Assembly (NCBI RefSeq): GCF_001423265.1 | Contig: NZ_LMND01000004.1 | Coordinates: 1 to 64,000, forward strand | DNA length: 64,000 nt | DNA from: Methylobacterium sp. Leaf108 | Lineage (GTDB): Bacteria > Pseudomonadota > Alphaproteobacteria > Rhizobiales > Beijerinckiaceae | Reading direction: 5' to 3' | Shown: positions 7,394-16,359 of the stretch, piece after piece | Layout of the letters: each line of letters begins with the position of its first letter | Numbering within the stretch: position 1 is the first letter of the stretch | Position numbers and translations under genes: made by a program | Notes under the pieces: generated by a model | The model's input: only the letters and a program-made list of their open reading frames with translations | Databases searched by the model: none | Told to the model about the DNA's origin: nothing

Positions 7394-10300
7394 TCAGGCC
7401 GCGACCCTGCGGGGGCGCTCGCGGACGAAGGCCCGCGCCTCCTCGGCCGGAAGCGGCCGGCTGAAGAGATAGCCCTGCACCTCGGTGCAGCCCTCCCGGC
7501 GCACGCTCTCGAACTGCTCCTGCGTCTCGACCCCCTCGGCGGTGATGGTGGTGCCCCGGCGCATACCGAGCCCCACCACGGCGCGGACCACGGCGGCCGC
7601 ATCCGGATCGGCGATGTCCCAGATGAAGGAGCGGTCGATCTTGATCTTGTCGAAGGGGAAGCGGCGCAGGTAGCTCAGGGAGGAGTAGCCGGTGCCGAAG
7701 TCGTCGAGCGCGATGCGCACCCCCAGCGCCCGGAGGCGGGTGAGGCAGGCGATCACCGAATCGGCCTCGTGCATCAGCACGCTCTCGGTGATCTCGAGTT
7801 CGAGCCGCTGCGGCGCCAGCCCCGAGGCGGCCAGGGCGGCGACCACGCTTTCCTCCAGGCCCGGCTGCTGGAACTGCAGGGTCGAGACGTTAACGGCGAT
7901 CCGCAGGTCGCCGGGCCAGGAGGCGGCCTCGCGGCAGGCCTCGCGCAGCGCCCAGATGCCGAGGGGCACGATCAGCCCCGTTTCCTCCGCCAGCGGGATG
8001 AACTGCTCCGGCGAGACCATGCCGCGGCTGGGGTGGCGCCAGCGCATCAGCGCCTCGAAGCCGCACACCGTGCCGTCGGCGATGGTCATGACCGGCTGGT
8101 AGGCGAGGCCGAGCGCGCCGCCGATCACCGCCTCGCGCAGGTCGAACTCGAGGCGGTTGCGGTCGGCGATGGCCGCGTCCATCCCGGTCTCGTGGAAGTG
8201 GTAGGTGTTCCGCCCGGCCGCCTTCGACCGGTAGAGGGAGATGTCGGCGTTCTTGAGGAGGACGCCGGCGGTCAGGCCGTCGTCCGGCGCCAGGGTGATG
8301 CCGACGCTGGCGCCGATCGTCACCATGCGGCCGCCGAGGTCCACCGGCTCGCCGACCGCATCGATGATGCGCTGGGCCAGGGCGGCCGTCTCCTGCGTTC
8401 CGGAAGCGGCGGGGGCGATGACGGCGAACTCGTCGCCGCCCAGGCGCGCCACCGTGCCGGCCTCGCCCACCGCGGCCCGCAGGCGCCCCGCGATGGTGGC
8501 GAGCAGAGCGTCGCCGGCAAGGTGGCCGAGGGTGTCGTTGACGGTCTTGAAGCGGTCGAGGTCCAAGAAGAGCAGGGCGAGGCGCCCGCGGCCCGCCTTC
8601 ACCTCGGCAAGGTGCCGGTCGAGGTGCTCGTGGAACAGGATGCGGTTGGGCAGGTCGGTGAGCGCGTCGTGATGGGCCATGTGGTTGACCCGGCGCTCGG
8701 CCTCCTTGCGGGCGGTCACGTCGATATGGGTGCCCACCATCCGCAGCGGTCGCCCCTCGCCGTCGCGCGTCACGACACGCCCGCGCGACAGGATCCAGGC
8801 GTAGCGTCCCTCCGCCGTCTCGACCCGGTGCTCGCATTCGTAGGCCGCGCTGGTGCCGGCGAGATGGTCCTCGAACGTCCGAAGGGCCTGCGCCCGGTCG
8901 TCGGGATGCACCATCTCGGCCCAGGTGCGGACGGTGCCGGGGAACGCCCCGACCGCGTAGCCGAGCATCGTGTAGCAGCGGTCGGACAGCCAGTACGCCC
9001 CGCTGGCGACGTCGAGGTCCCACAGCCCGTCGCTGCCGCTGTCGAGGGCCAGCGCCAGGCGCTCCTCGCTGACGCGCAGCCGCCCCTCGCTCTCCACGAG
9101 GGCCTCGCGCGTCATGCGCAGTTCGGTGACGTCGAGGTTGAGCCCGACGATGCGCGAGGGCACGCCGGTGGCCTCGTCGCGGATGATCCGGCCGAAGCTC
9201 ATCAGCCAGCGGCAGGAACCTGAACCGGCGCCGGCGCCGGCGCGCGGCAGCACCCGGAACTCGACCCCGAAATTCGCAGCCCCGGTCCGGATGGCGTCGT
9301 GGTCCGCCGCCTCCACCGCGGCGCGGTCGTCGGGGTGGATCGGTGCGGTGCGGTGGTTCGCGTCGACGGTCACCGTCGTCGCACCGGGCGGGACGTCGAG
9401 CCCAATCATGCGCGCGCTCTCGGGCGAATGGCGCAGGACGCCGTGCGCCAGGTCCCATTCCCACACCGCCGCACCGGCGGCCTGCTGGGCGAGCTGGAGC
9501 AGGTCCGACGTCTGCGAGAGCCGGTCGCGGGCGACGATGATGTCGTCGATGTCGAGGGCGGTGCCGATCCATTCGGCCACACGCCCGTCCCGGTGGACCG
9601 GGATCATCACGAGCTTGTGCCACCGATAGACGCCGTCGTGGCGCCGCAGGCGGCCCTCCACCTCGAAGGTGCGGCCGGCGGCCACCGCCTCCATCCAGAC
9701 GCGGCTCATGCGGGCGACGTCGTCGGGGTGGTTGCGGCTGTGGCGGATGTCGCGCGGGGCGCCATCCTCGCCGTAGTAGCTCCGGAAGCAGGCGTTGCGG
9801 TAGGTGGTGCGACGCTCCTCGCCGGCCAGCACCCAGACCATCTGCGGCAGGGACTCGGTGAGGGAGTGGTATCGGGCCTCGCTGTCGCTCAGGGCGAGGT
9901 CGGCGCGGGTCTTGGCCCGCAGGGTGTCGTGCAGGCGCAGGTGCGCCAGGACGATTTCGGACAGGTCGTGCAGCTGCCCGATCTCGGACGGCGACAGACG
10001 GCGCGGCCGCGTGTCCATGACGCACAGGGTGCCGAGGCGGATGCCGTTGCGCAGGACCAGGGGGATGCCGGCATAGAACCGGATGCGAAGGTCGCCCTGG
10101 ACGAGGGGATTGTCCCGATAGGCCGGGTCGGCGGCGGCGTCCTCGATGACGAGGGGTGCGTCCGACTCGATCGTCTGGGCGCAGAAGGCGATGTCGCGGG
10201 ACACGAACGCGTCCTCGATCCCGCAGCGGGCCTTGGTCCAGACGCGATCCGAGTCGACGAGGGTGACCAGCGCGATGGGGACGCTGAACAGGTCGCGGGC

Positions 10301-10402
10301 GGTCCGGCATACGGCATCGAAATGACGCTCGGCCGCGGTTCCGATCAGGTCGAGAGCATGCAGAGCGGCCAGACGCTCGGCTTCGATCACCGGAGAGGAC
10401 AT
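7394..10402 (-). CDS. GAF-PAS-GGDEF-EAL cyclic-di-GMP signalling protein
   Basis: 1002 residues from the ATG at 10402, which has a purine-rich upstream (AGGGAACGGG). Order: GAF (~20-160), about three PAS domains (~180-560), GGDEF (~570-730) and EAL (~745-995). The cyclase signature RLGGDEFAVI is intact, and the phosphodiesterase shows GFEALMRW and DDFGTGYSSL. No RxxD product-inhibition site precedes GGDEF. It could therefore make or degrade c-di-GMP, with GAF/PAS input. No transmembrane segment is evident, so it is probably cytoplasmic. Open frames upstream of 10402 lack domain similarity and were excluded. Confidence 0.92.
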   Translation of the reverse strand: MSSPVIEAERLAALHALDLIGTAAERHFDAVCRTARDLFSVPIALVTLVDSDRVWTKARCGIEDAFVSRDIAFCAQTIESDAPLVIEDAAADPAYRDNPLVQGDLRIRFYAGIPLVLRNGIRLGTLCVMDTRPRRLSPSEIGQLHDLSEIVLAHLRLHDTLRAKTRADLALSDSEARYHSLTESLPQMVWVLAGEERRTTYRNACFRSYYGEDGAPRDIRHSRNHPDDVARMSRVWMEAVAAGRTFEVEGRLRRHDGVYRWHKLVMIPVHRDGRVAEWIGTALDIDDIIVARDRLSQTSDLLQLAQQAAGAAVWEWDLAHGVLRHSPESARMIGLDVPPGATTVTVDANHRTAPIHPDDRAAVEAADHDAIRTGAANFGVEFRVLPRAGAGAGSGSCRWLMSFGRIIRDEATGVPSRIVGLNLDVTELRMTREALVESEGRLRVSEERLALALDSGSDGLWDLDVASGAYWLSDRCYTMLGYAVGAFPGTVRTWAEMVHPDDRAQALRTFEDHLAGTSAAYECEHRVETAEGRYAWILSRGRVVTRDGEGRPLRMVGTHIDVTARKEAERRVNHMAHHDALTDLPNRILFHEHLDRHLAEVKAGRGRLALLFLDLDRFKTVNDTLGHLAGDALLATIAGRLRAAVGEAGTVARLGGDEFAVIAPAASGTQETAALAQRIIDAVGEPVDLGGRMVTIGASVGITLAPDDGLTAGVLLKNADISLYRSKAAGRNTYHFHETGMDAAIADRNRLEFDLREAVIGGALGLAYQPVMTIADGTVCGFEALMRWRHPSRGMVSPEQFIPLAEETGLIVPLGIWALREACREAASWPGDLRIAVNVSTLQFQQPGLEESVVAALAASGLAPQRLELEITESVLMHEADSVIACLTRLRALGVRIALDDFGTGYSSLSYLRRFPFDKIKIDRSFIWDIADPDAAAVVRAVVGLGMRRGTTITAEGVETQEQFESVRREGCTEVQGYLFSRPLPAEEARAFVRERPRRVAA

Positions 10403-11452
10403 CCCGTTCCCTGCATTCTCCCGCTTCGCCGTCGGGATTAAGCGAAATGTCTTGACGAATACCTCCCGCCATCGGTGTTGTCGTTGCGCGTTCGGAGTGC
10501 CCGCGACGGTGCCGAGACCGCCCGGCAGATTCCGCGACGGTCCGTGCGACGAAGACCGCCGACGCCGGCGTCGAACGTCGAAAATGCGCCATACCGGAAG
10601 GCTAGGGCAGGCACCGGCTTGCGACTTCGCCAGCATCGGAGTAGCGCTCCCACGCCGACGGCAGGTTCCGGAGACGCCGCCTCACCCAAGAGACAGTCCA
10701 ATCTGCAGGGTTGGAAAAACGAATCGGCATCCGATGCGTCACGAAAGGCGATTTTTCCTGTCGGGGGAGACTTGTTCTTGGCAATGGCGCCACCCATGTC
10801 GCCGACAGGACGAGGTCAACATCGTCCGGTGGCCCGACTAGTCTGCATCACGATGCATTCCGGCTCGGCACATCGCATGCGGGCCGAGGCGCGGCACGGG
10901 ACGGTCGCCGTCCCTGTCGGCGTTTCGACTCCGTCGCGGGCCCCATGAGAACAACGACAAGAAACGTCCGCGCGAATCCGGCACCGTCGCCATCGAATCC
11001 GCCACGGAGTCGATGCTCGGGCCGCCCGTTCGAAGCAGCGACGGTCGCTTTGATCATCACATCGTGACTCAACGGTGGACGATGGATGGTGATACGTGGC
11101 AGCGAAGTGATCGGTGACGCGCTATTGGGAACCACATACCAATTGGCGGTGGAAAATGACCGCTCTATGGGTGCCAGATGAAACTTTGCTCGGTATTGCG
11201 TGTTTCCACATCCTTCGACGTGTGAAACGTTGCGGTTGGATCGTTCGATAGCGGCATGGAGGCATGTCGCTTTGTGGCTTTAGTACATGAGGGCCACGAG
11301 AGAAGGTTTCCCTACAGAATCTCAGGGCGAGGTATCGGCGACCGTGGTCCGGGACGCGACGTCCCGGGACGGTTTCGACACGACGACGACCGCTGCCGCC
11401 GAAGGGGCGGCGCGGTGGATAAAAATGCAAAAGAGAGAGAAGGGTCATAGAC
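10403..11452. other. 1,050-bp gene-free region upstream of the MucR gene
   Basis: No convincing gene was found on either strand. Several short open frames exist, but they lack ribosome sites, motifs or a sensible composition. The right half (about 11100-11300 and 11415-11450) is clearly richer in A and T than the surroundings. The region probably holds the promoter of the GGDEF-EAL gene on its left and a long regulatory or leader region for mucR on its right; MucR genes are often autoregulated at AT-rich sites. Confidence 0.5.
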
Positions 11453-11980
11453 ATGGAAGACACAGATCAGACCATCCAGGCTGACTATGTCGAACTCGCT
11501 GCCGATATCGTTTCCGCCTACGTCTCGAACAATTCGGTTCCGGTGGGAGAATTAGGCAATCTGCTCAGCAGCGTCCACGCGGCGCTCAGCGGCATCGCCG
11601 GCGGCTCCGCCGCCGCTCCCAAGGAAGAGCCGGTCGAAAAGCCGACGCCGGCACAGATCCGCAAGTCCATCACCCACGATGGCCTCGTGAGCTTCGTGGA
11701 CGGCAAGACCTACAAGACGCTCAAGCGCCACCTGACCGGCGCGGGCCTCGATCCGGCCTCGTATCGTCAGCGCTACGGCCTGCCCAGCGATTACCCGATG
11801 ACGGCGCCCTCGTACTCCGAGCAGCGGTCGGCCCTGGCCAAGAGCCTCGGTCTCGGCCAGCAGCGCCGTGCCCCGGGCGACGCCAAGGCGAGCGAGTCCT
11901 CCGAGCCGGCCACCGAGCAGGCCGAGGCCGAGAAGCCCCGGCGCGTCGGCCGTCCGCGCAAGGTCGCTGCGGCCGAGTGA
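11453..11980 (+). CDS. MucR/Ros-family regulator lacking zinc ligands, with AT-hook-like tail
   Basis: 175 residues. The C-terminal half carries the Ros/MucR core (LKRHL near 91-95, then YRQRYGLPSDYPMTAPSYSEQRS and LAKSLGLG). The expected first zinc Cys is Ser (LVSFVDG) and the last His is missing after LKRHL, so the classic zinc finger cannot form. Zinc-independent members are known in Mesorhizobium. The tail after ~135 is acidic and Ala-rich and ends with RRVGRPRK, an AT-hook-like motif. An AGGG ribosome site precedes the ATG by eight bases. It likely silences or regulates envelope, motility or other genes by binding AT-rich DNA. Confidence 0.88.
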   Translation: MEDTDQTIQADYVELAADIVSAYVSNNSVPVGELGNLLSSVHAALSGIAGGSAAAPKEEPVEKPTPAQIRKSITHDGLVSFVDGKTYKTLKRHLTGAGLDPASYRQRYGLPSDYPMTAPSYSEQRSALAKSLGLGQQRRAPGDAKASESSEPATEQAEAEKPRRVGRPRKVAAAE

Positions 11981-12085
11981 AGGTACGGACCGGTCCATTC
12001 GGACCGGCACGCCTCCGTCCAGCCTTCGTCCCCGCATGCCGACTCCGGCTGCGGGGAGTATTCGGTTCCAGGGCCAGCGAGAAAC

Positions 12086-12144
12086 GGGCTTCGCTCGGGC
12101 GACGCGCGGGCTCGGTGATACGGTTCCCGCCTGAATCAAGCGGA
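12086..12144 (+). repeat. dispersed intergenic repeat, copy C
   Basis: A 59-bp stretch matches, at about 49 of 59 positions, the reverse complement of 52967-53025. The shared core begins GGGCTTCGCTC and includes GATACGGTTCCC. It lies downstream of mucR and just past the 3' end of the convergent B12-binding gene. This suggests a dispersed element of the genome. Confidence 0.75.
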
Positions 12145-12151
12145 AGCCGTG

Positions 12152-13027
12152 TCAGGCGCCTTCCTGCCAGCCGGTCTTGGCACCCTTGTCGAACAGCTTC
12201 TGCGCCAGCACTACGGCGGCGGGCGCGTTGAGGGCGGTGGCATCCGCGCCGAGGCGGACGGCGAGACCGGGGTCGGCCGTGAAGACCGGACCGCCCACCA
12301 TGATGCCGACGGCCCGGTTGCACGACCTCGCCCGGATCGTCGCGATGAAGGCCGCGAGCTCGTCGAGGCCGCGGTCGCAACTCTTGGTCAGCCCGACCAC
12401 CGCGAACCACCGCCGCTCCACCAGCGAGGCGATGGTCTCCCGAGGAGCCGCCGGTTCCGACTGGACGTTCCAGCCGCCGGCGCTGAGGAACTTCTCCACC
12501 ATCGCCGCGCCGAACACATGCTGCTCGTCGGACATCGTCGTCATGAGGACGAGGCGCTTCTTGTTGATCGCCGGCAGACCGTCGGTGTCGTTGAAGACCG
12601 CCAGGAGATGCTGGAGCCGACCCACCGCCAGGGTCACGTCGATGAAATCGCAGATGTCCTCGTCCCACAGGTGCCCGAGGTAACGGGCGGCCGGCTCCAG
12701 CACGTCGACGAACAGCGTATCCATCGAGACGCCGCGGTCGCGCAGTCCGGTCACGAAGTCGATCGCCGCCTGCAGGTCGGTGCCGAGCACCAGGTGCGCC
12801 AGGCTCTGGATCTCGTTGTCGCGCGCGAGCGTCGCGGTGGCCGCCTGGGCCTCGGCGCGGTGGTGCAGGGTCAGGCGGGGAATGACGTCCGCGGAGACGA
12901 TCCGCAGGAGCTTGGCGCGCCGCGCGAACACGTCGGAACGACGGATGATGTCGGGGGCGACGAAGTGCGCGTCCATCGCGGTGTGCTGCGGCGGAGGCGT
13001 CGAGAACGCGGTGTCCTGAGCCGGCAT
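12152..13027 (-). CDS. cobalamin-binding regulator, AerR/PpaA-like
   Basis: 291 residues. A helical B12-cap region (~85-150, with LGHLWDEDICDF) is followed by a Rossmann-type B12-binding domain (~160-285), in which SDEQHVFG supplies the His expected to contact cobalt. Such stand-alone cap plus B12 proteins include AerR/PpaA, which bind cobalamin and modulate PpsR/CrtJ control of photosynthesis genes in purple bacteria; Methylobacterium are aerobic phototrophs. A GGGGGAA ribosome site precedes the ATG at 13027. No photosynthesis gene is in the window, so the target is unknown. It could equally be a corrinoid carrier protein without a methyltransferase partner here. Confidence 0.75.
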   Translation of the reverse strand: MPAQDTAFSTPPPQHTAMDAHFVAPDIIRRSDVFARRAKLLRIVSADVIPRLTLHHRAEAQAATATLARDNEIQSLAHLVLGTDLQAAIDFVTGLRDRGVSMDTLFVDVLEPAARYLGHLWDEDICDFIDVTLAVGRLQHLLAVFNDTDGLPAINKKRLVLMTTMSDEQHVFGAAMVEKFLSAGGWNVQSEPAAPRETIASLVERRWFAVVGLTKSCDRGLDELAAFIATIRARSCNRAVGIMVGGPVFTADPGLAVRLGADATALNAPAAVVLAQKLFDKGAKTGWQEGA

Positions 13028-13255
13028 GTCGATTCCCCCGAACGTGGCGTCGCGGGTTTGGCACCCGACTCGTCCTCAAGGTAGACCTCGAAACCGTGAC
13101 CCGTCTAGGGGGCAGCGTGAAAGCTTGAATCAGGCCAAGCTTTCGCCGTGTCCGTGCAATCCGGCAACTGTGGGATTCTTTTCGGCAACGCGCCGGTATT
13201 CCAGAGGAAACCGCACGTTCCAGTCATGCTTTCCCCGAAGTCCGGTTGCTAAAGG

Positions 13256-13444
13256 TCAGTCCTGGTCCGCCCCCGACGCGACGCGTTCGTCCGCCCGGGA
13301 GCGCCGGGCGCGCTCGTTGCGCAACTCCCGCTCGGCCAGGAGCCAGAACTCGATCTCGAAGCCTTCCGGCCGGTGGTGACGCTCCCACAATTCGTAGGCG
13401 CGTTCGCGAATGTCGTCGAAGCTGATCCTGGCCTTGCCATCCAT
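13256..13444 (-). CDS. DUF2934 small protein
   Basis: 62 residues. It matches the DUF2934 pattern: IRERAYELWERHHRPEG, a short gap, then WLLAERELR. The function of this family is unknown; it is common in Rhizobiales and consists mostly of two charged helices. The start at 13444 is supported by GGAG eight bases upstream; a longer frame reaches 13573 but adds a non-conserved Arg/Pro-rich stretch. It stands alone between the B12 regulator and the DHH protein. Confidence 0.8.
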   Translation of the reverse strand: MDGKARISFDDIRERAYELWERHHRPEGFEIEFWLLAERELRNERARRSRADERVASGADQD

Positions 13445-13608
13445 GTGCCGCTCTCCGTGCGGATCGGGCGCCGTGGCCGACCGATCGTCCCTGGGGAAGA
13501 CGCCCGAGGCCGGCGGGCGATCCCTCCTCGGGCGACCCTCCGGCGACGGACGACCCGCTCGACGAGAGTTCAACCGCCCGCGCGAAGCGATGTTCGGTCC
13601 CCCTCGCC

Positions 13609-14778
13609 CTATCCCTTCCAGTTCTTCAGGGCGCCGAAGGGGCTGGCCGAGGGATCGGGGGCGGGCGGGTTGAGGACCGGCTCCACCTGAGACAGGGCGT
13701 CGGCGATCGAGAAGGCCGAGCCGTTGTTGGGCAGGCGGCCGCCGGCCGCGTCCTTGTGGCCGCCGCCGCGGAACCTGCGGGCGCCGTCGAGGGCGGTCTC
13801 GTCGTTGGAGCGGAACGAGAGCGAGCCGGTGCGCTGGACGTTGACCACGCGCCGGGCCCGGCCGCTCTCCATGATCCGGTCCGACACCCGCTGGAACATG
13901 CCCGAATCGAGCCCGAACGAGAGCAGCGTCCCGTCGGAAAGCGGCCTAAACAGCGTCTCGGAGCGGGCGAGGATGCGGGCGATGCGCATGCGGGTGGTGA
14001 GCGAGCGGTCGTCGTCGGGCTCGCCCTCGAGGAGGCGATCGAGGACGCGGGCGCGCAGGGCCCCGACCTCGGTCTCGATCCGCGCCGGCGGCAGGCCCTG
14101 GCGCAGGAAGCCGGCCACCCCGCGGAAAAGCTCGCCGACGAAGCGGTCGTGCCAGGGATGGCCCAGCGGCACGAGGTTGGAGACGTTGTCCCAGAACACC
14201 TCGTCGAGGACGTGCCCGCCCAGGAAGGTCGGCCGCTCCTTCTTCCACAGGTCGAGGGCGTCCACCGCCTCCACCAGGGTGGCGAGGTCGAGGCCCTGGG
14301 CCTCGTCGGGCTCCTGCGTCGCGTAGAGGGCGCGGTGCGCGAAGGCCATGCGGGTTGCGCAGCACCCCTCGTCGATGAGCAGGACGATGGCGGGGTCGCC
14401 GAGATCGAACCGCCTGAGGGTCTCCCCCTCGGCCTGCGGGGGCAGGGGGACGATGCCCTGCTCGCGCAGCTGGTCGAGGGACGAGGCGTGGTGGTCGAGG
14501 ACGACGAGGCGGTGGGCCTGCTCGGGCGCACGCTTGGCGTTCATCGCCGCGAAGGCCTTGAGGAAGTTCACCGCCGGGGCCTCCAGCCCGAGGTCGGTGA
14601 CGATCAGGAGTTCGGGCGTGCGCGCCGCGGTGAGGCGCTTGAGCTCGACGTCCACCACCGGGCCGATGTCGGAATAGCGCGCCACGTGGACGATCCGCGA
14701 CACCGGCAGGAAGGCGCCGACCACGGTGGAGGCGGCATAGCCGTCGAGATCGTTGTGGGTGATCTGCGTGGCGTTCAC
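13609..14778 (-). CDS. DHH/DHHA1-family phosphoesterase
   Basis: 389 residues. The N-terminal DHH domain shows THNDLDGYAA (metal Asp residues at ~10 and 12) and the DHH triad as VLDHHAS. The C-terminal DHHA1 domain shows the RGGGHKDAAGG substrate loop. The family includes oligoribonucleases, c-di-nucleotide-linked phosphodiesterases and RecJ-like nucleases. The start is a GTG (VNATQITHND) with GAGGA about nine bases upstream. Substrate cannot be told apart by eye; the nearby GGDEF-EAL gene makes pGpG or nanoRNA turnover possible but unproven. Confidence 0.85.
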   Translation of the reverse strand: MNATQITHNDLDGYAASTVVGAFLPVSRIVHVARYSDIGPVVDVELKRLTAARTPELLIVTDLGLEAPAVNFLKAFAAMNAKRAPEQAHRLVVLDHHASSLDQLREQGIVPLPPQAEGETLRRFDLGDPAIVLLIDEGCCATRMAFAHRALYATQEPDEAQGLDLATLVEAVDALDLWKKERPTFLGGHVLDEVFWDNVSNLVPLGHPWHDRFVGELFRGVAGFLRQGLPPARIETEVGALRARVLDRLLEGEPDDDRSLTTRMRIARILARSETLFRPLSDGTLLSFGLDSGMFQRVSDRIMESGRARRVVNVQRTGSLSFRSNDETALDGARRFRGGGHKDAAGGRLPNNGSAFSIADALSQVEPVLNPPAPDPSASPFGALKNWKG

Positions 14779-14946
14779 GGCGGGAATCCTCGGCGCGGCG
14801 GCCCTCGCCACCAGGTCCGGACTGCTATGGCGGCCTTGCGGGTGCGGTGCAACGACCGCTTCGGGCACCGGGACGATCGTTCCCGCCCCGGAATGCTGCC
14901 AGACGCCGCAACCGGTCGCGCTTGATTGCCGCGCTCCGGGCGCGAG

Positions 14947-16359
14947 ATGGAGCCGATGCCCGATCCAGAAACGCCCCCGCCGACCCTCGTCTGCCTGCAT
15001 TTCCTCGGCGGCAGCGCGCGGGAATGGGCGCCGATCGCCGCCCGCCTCGATGGCACCGTGGCCTGCCTGCCCCTCGACCTGCCCGGCTTCGGGTCGGCCC
15101 AGGACGTGCCCGGCTTTGCCGTCGCCGAGATGGCGGACCACGTGATCGCCCGCGTCCGGGCGGAGGCGCCGCGCCGCTGGATGCTCGCGGGCCACAGCAT
15201 GGGCGCCAAGGTGGCGCTGGCGGTGGCCCGGCGCGCGGAGGACGGCGAGGACGGCCTTGCCGGCCTGTGCGGGCTCGTCCTGCTGGCGGGTTCGCCCCCG
15301 AGTCCCGAACCGATGCAGGAGGAGCGCCGCGCCGCGATGATCGCCTGGATCGGCGCCGATGCCGAGACGCGGCGCAGGGAGGCGCAGGGCTTCATCGCCG
15401 CCAACGTCGGGGCACCGCTGCCGGAGGCCCTGGCCGGGCAGGCGGTGGAGGACGTGCTGGAGGCCTCCCCCGCCGCCTGGACCGCCTGGCTCGAGGGCGG
15501 GGCGCGGGAGGACTGGTGCGCCCGCATCGGCGTGCTGGCGACCCCCGCCCTGGTGGTGGCGGGCGGGCAGGACGCCGACCTCGGCGCCACCGCCCAGGCC
15601 TGCCTCATGGCACCGCATCTGGCGCACCATCGCCTCGTGGTGCTGGAGGGCGCCGGCCACCTCCTGCCGATGGAGCGGCCCGAGGTGCTGGCCGCCCTGA
15701 TCGAGGGCGAGCCCTTCGCCCCGCCGCCCGCCCCGGTCGCGCCCGCGATCCCGGCCGAGTACCGCGCGTTGATCGCCTCGCCGCGGGTGAACGGCCGCCT
15801 GCGCGCGGCGCTCGACGACCGCGCGGCGCCCGACGACCCCGCCTACCGGCCCGCCGTCCTCGACCCGGTGGAACTGGCGATCCTGCGCGCCGTGGTCGAC
15901 CGGGTGCTGCCGCAGGAGGGGAGCGCGCGCATCGATATCGCCGCGCGCATCGACGCCCGGCTCGGGCGCGGCGAAGGCGACGGCTGGCGCTTCGCCGACC
16001 TGCCGCCCGACAGCCAGGCCTATCGGGCCGCGATCCGCAGCCTCGACGGCGAGGCCTGCGCGCGGGCCCACCTGCGCTTCCTCGCCCTCGACGGGACGGC
16101 CCAGGACGCGATCCTCACGACGGCGGCCGAGGGCCGGCTCGACGGCACCGGCCTCGACGCGGCGCAGATGACGCTGTGGTTCGAGGACCTGCGATCGGAT
16201 GTGGTGCGGACCTACCTCGCCCACCCCGCCGCCCTGGCGCGGATCGGGTTCGGCGGCATCGGGGCCGGGGGCGATACCGCACCGGCCGGGTTTGCGCGCG
16301 TGGGCGTCGACGGGCGCGAGCCCTGGGAACCGGCAGCGGCCGGGGAGGAGACGCGATGA
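14947..16359 (+). CDS. alpha/beta hydrolase fused to gluconate-2-dehydrogenase subunit-3-like domain
   Basis: 470 residues from ATG 14947 (an in-frame TTG lies at 14926 and an ATG at 14956). Residues ~12-255 form an alpha/beta hydrolase: HFLGG oxyanion region, GHSMGAK nucleophile elbow, late [11 protein letters not shown] His. Residues ~265-455 resemble the small subunit of membrane gluconate 2-dehydrogenase and related GMC dehydrogenases ([19 protein letters not shown], then [14 protein letters not shown]). The stop overlaps the GMC gene start by four bases, so the fusion delivers subunit and partner together. No clear signal peptide is seen, which is unusual because many such small subunits are exported. 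Confidence 0.8.
   Translation: MEPMPDPETPPPTLVCLHFLGGSAREWAPIAARLDGTVACLPLDLPGFGSAQDVPGFAVAEMADHVIARVRAEAPRRWMLAGHSMGAKVALAVARRAEDGEDGLAGLCGLVLLAGSPPSPEPMQEERRAAMIAWIGADAETRRREAQGFIAANVGAPLPEALAGQAVEDVLEASPAAWTAWLEGGAREDWCARIGVLATPALVVAGGQDADLGATAQACLMAPHLAHHRLVVLEGAGHLLPMERPEVLAALIEGEPFAPPPAPVAPAIPAEYRALIASPRVNGRLRAALDDRAAPDDPAYRPAVLDPVELAILRAVVDRVLPQEGSARIDIAARIDARLGRGEGDGWRFADLPPDSQAYRAAIRSLDGEACARAHLRFLALDGTAQDAILTTAAEGRLDGTGLDAAQMTLWFEDLRSDVVRTYLAHPAALARIGFGGIGAGGDTAPAGFARVGVDGREPWEPAAAGEETR

Noticed and set aside
11256-11450. Short + strand frame before mucR as a possible leader peptide
   Set aside because: No ribosome site, Arg-rich composition typical of random high-GC frames.
13119-13144. 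Hairpin GAAAGCTT...AAGCTTTC as a terminator
   Set aside because: It is over 100 bases from the nearest gene end and lacks a T-run, so a terminator role is not supported.
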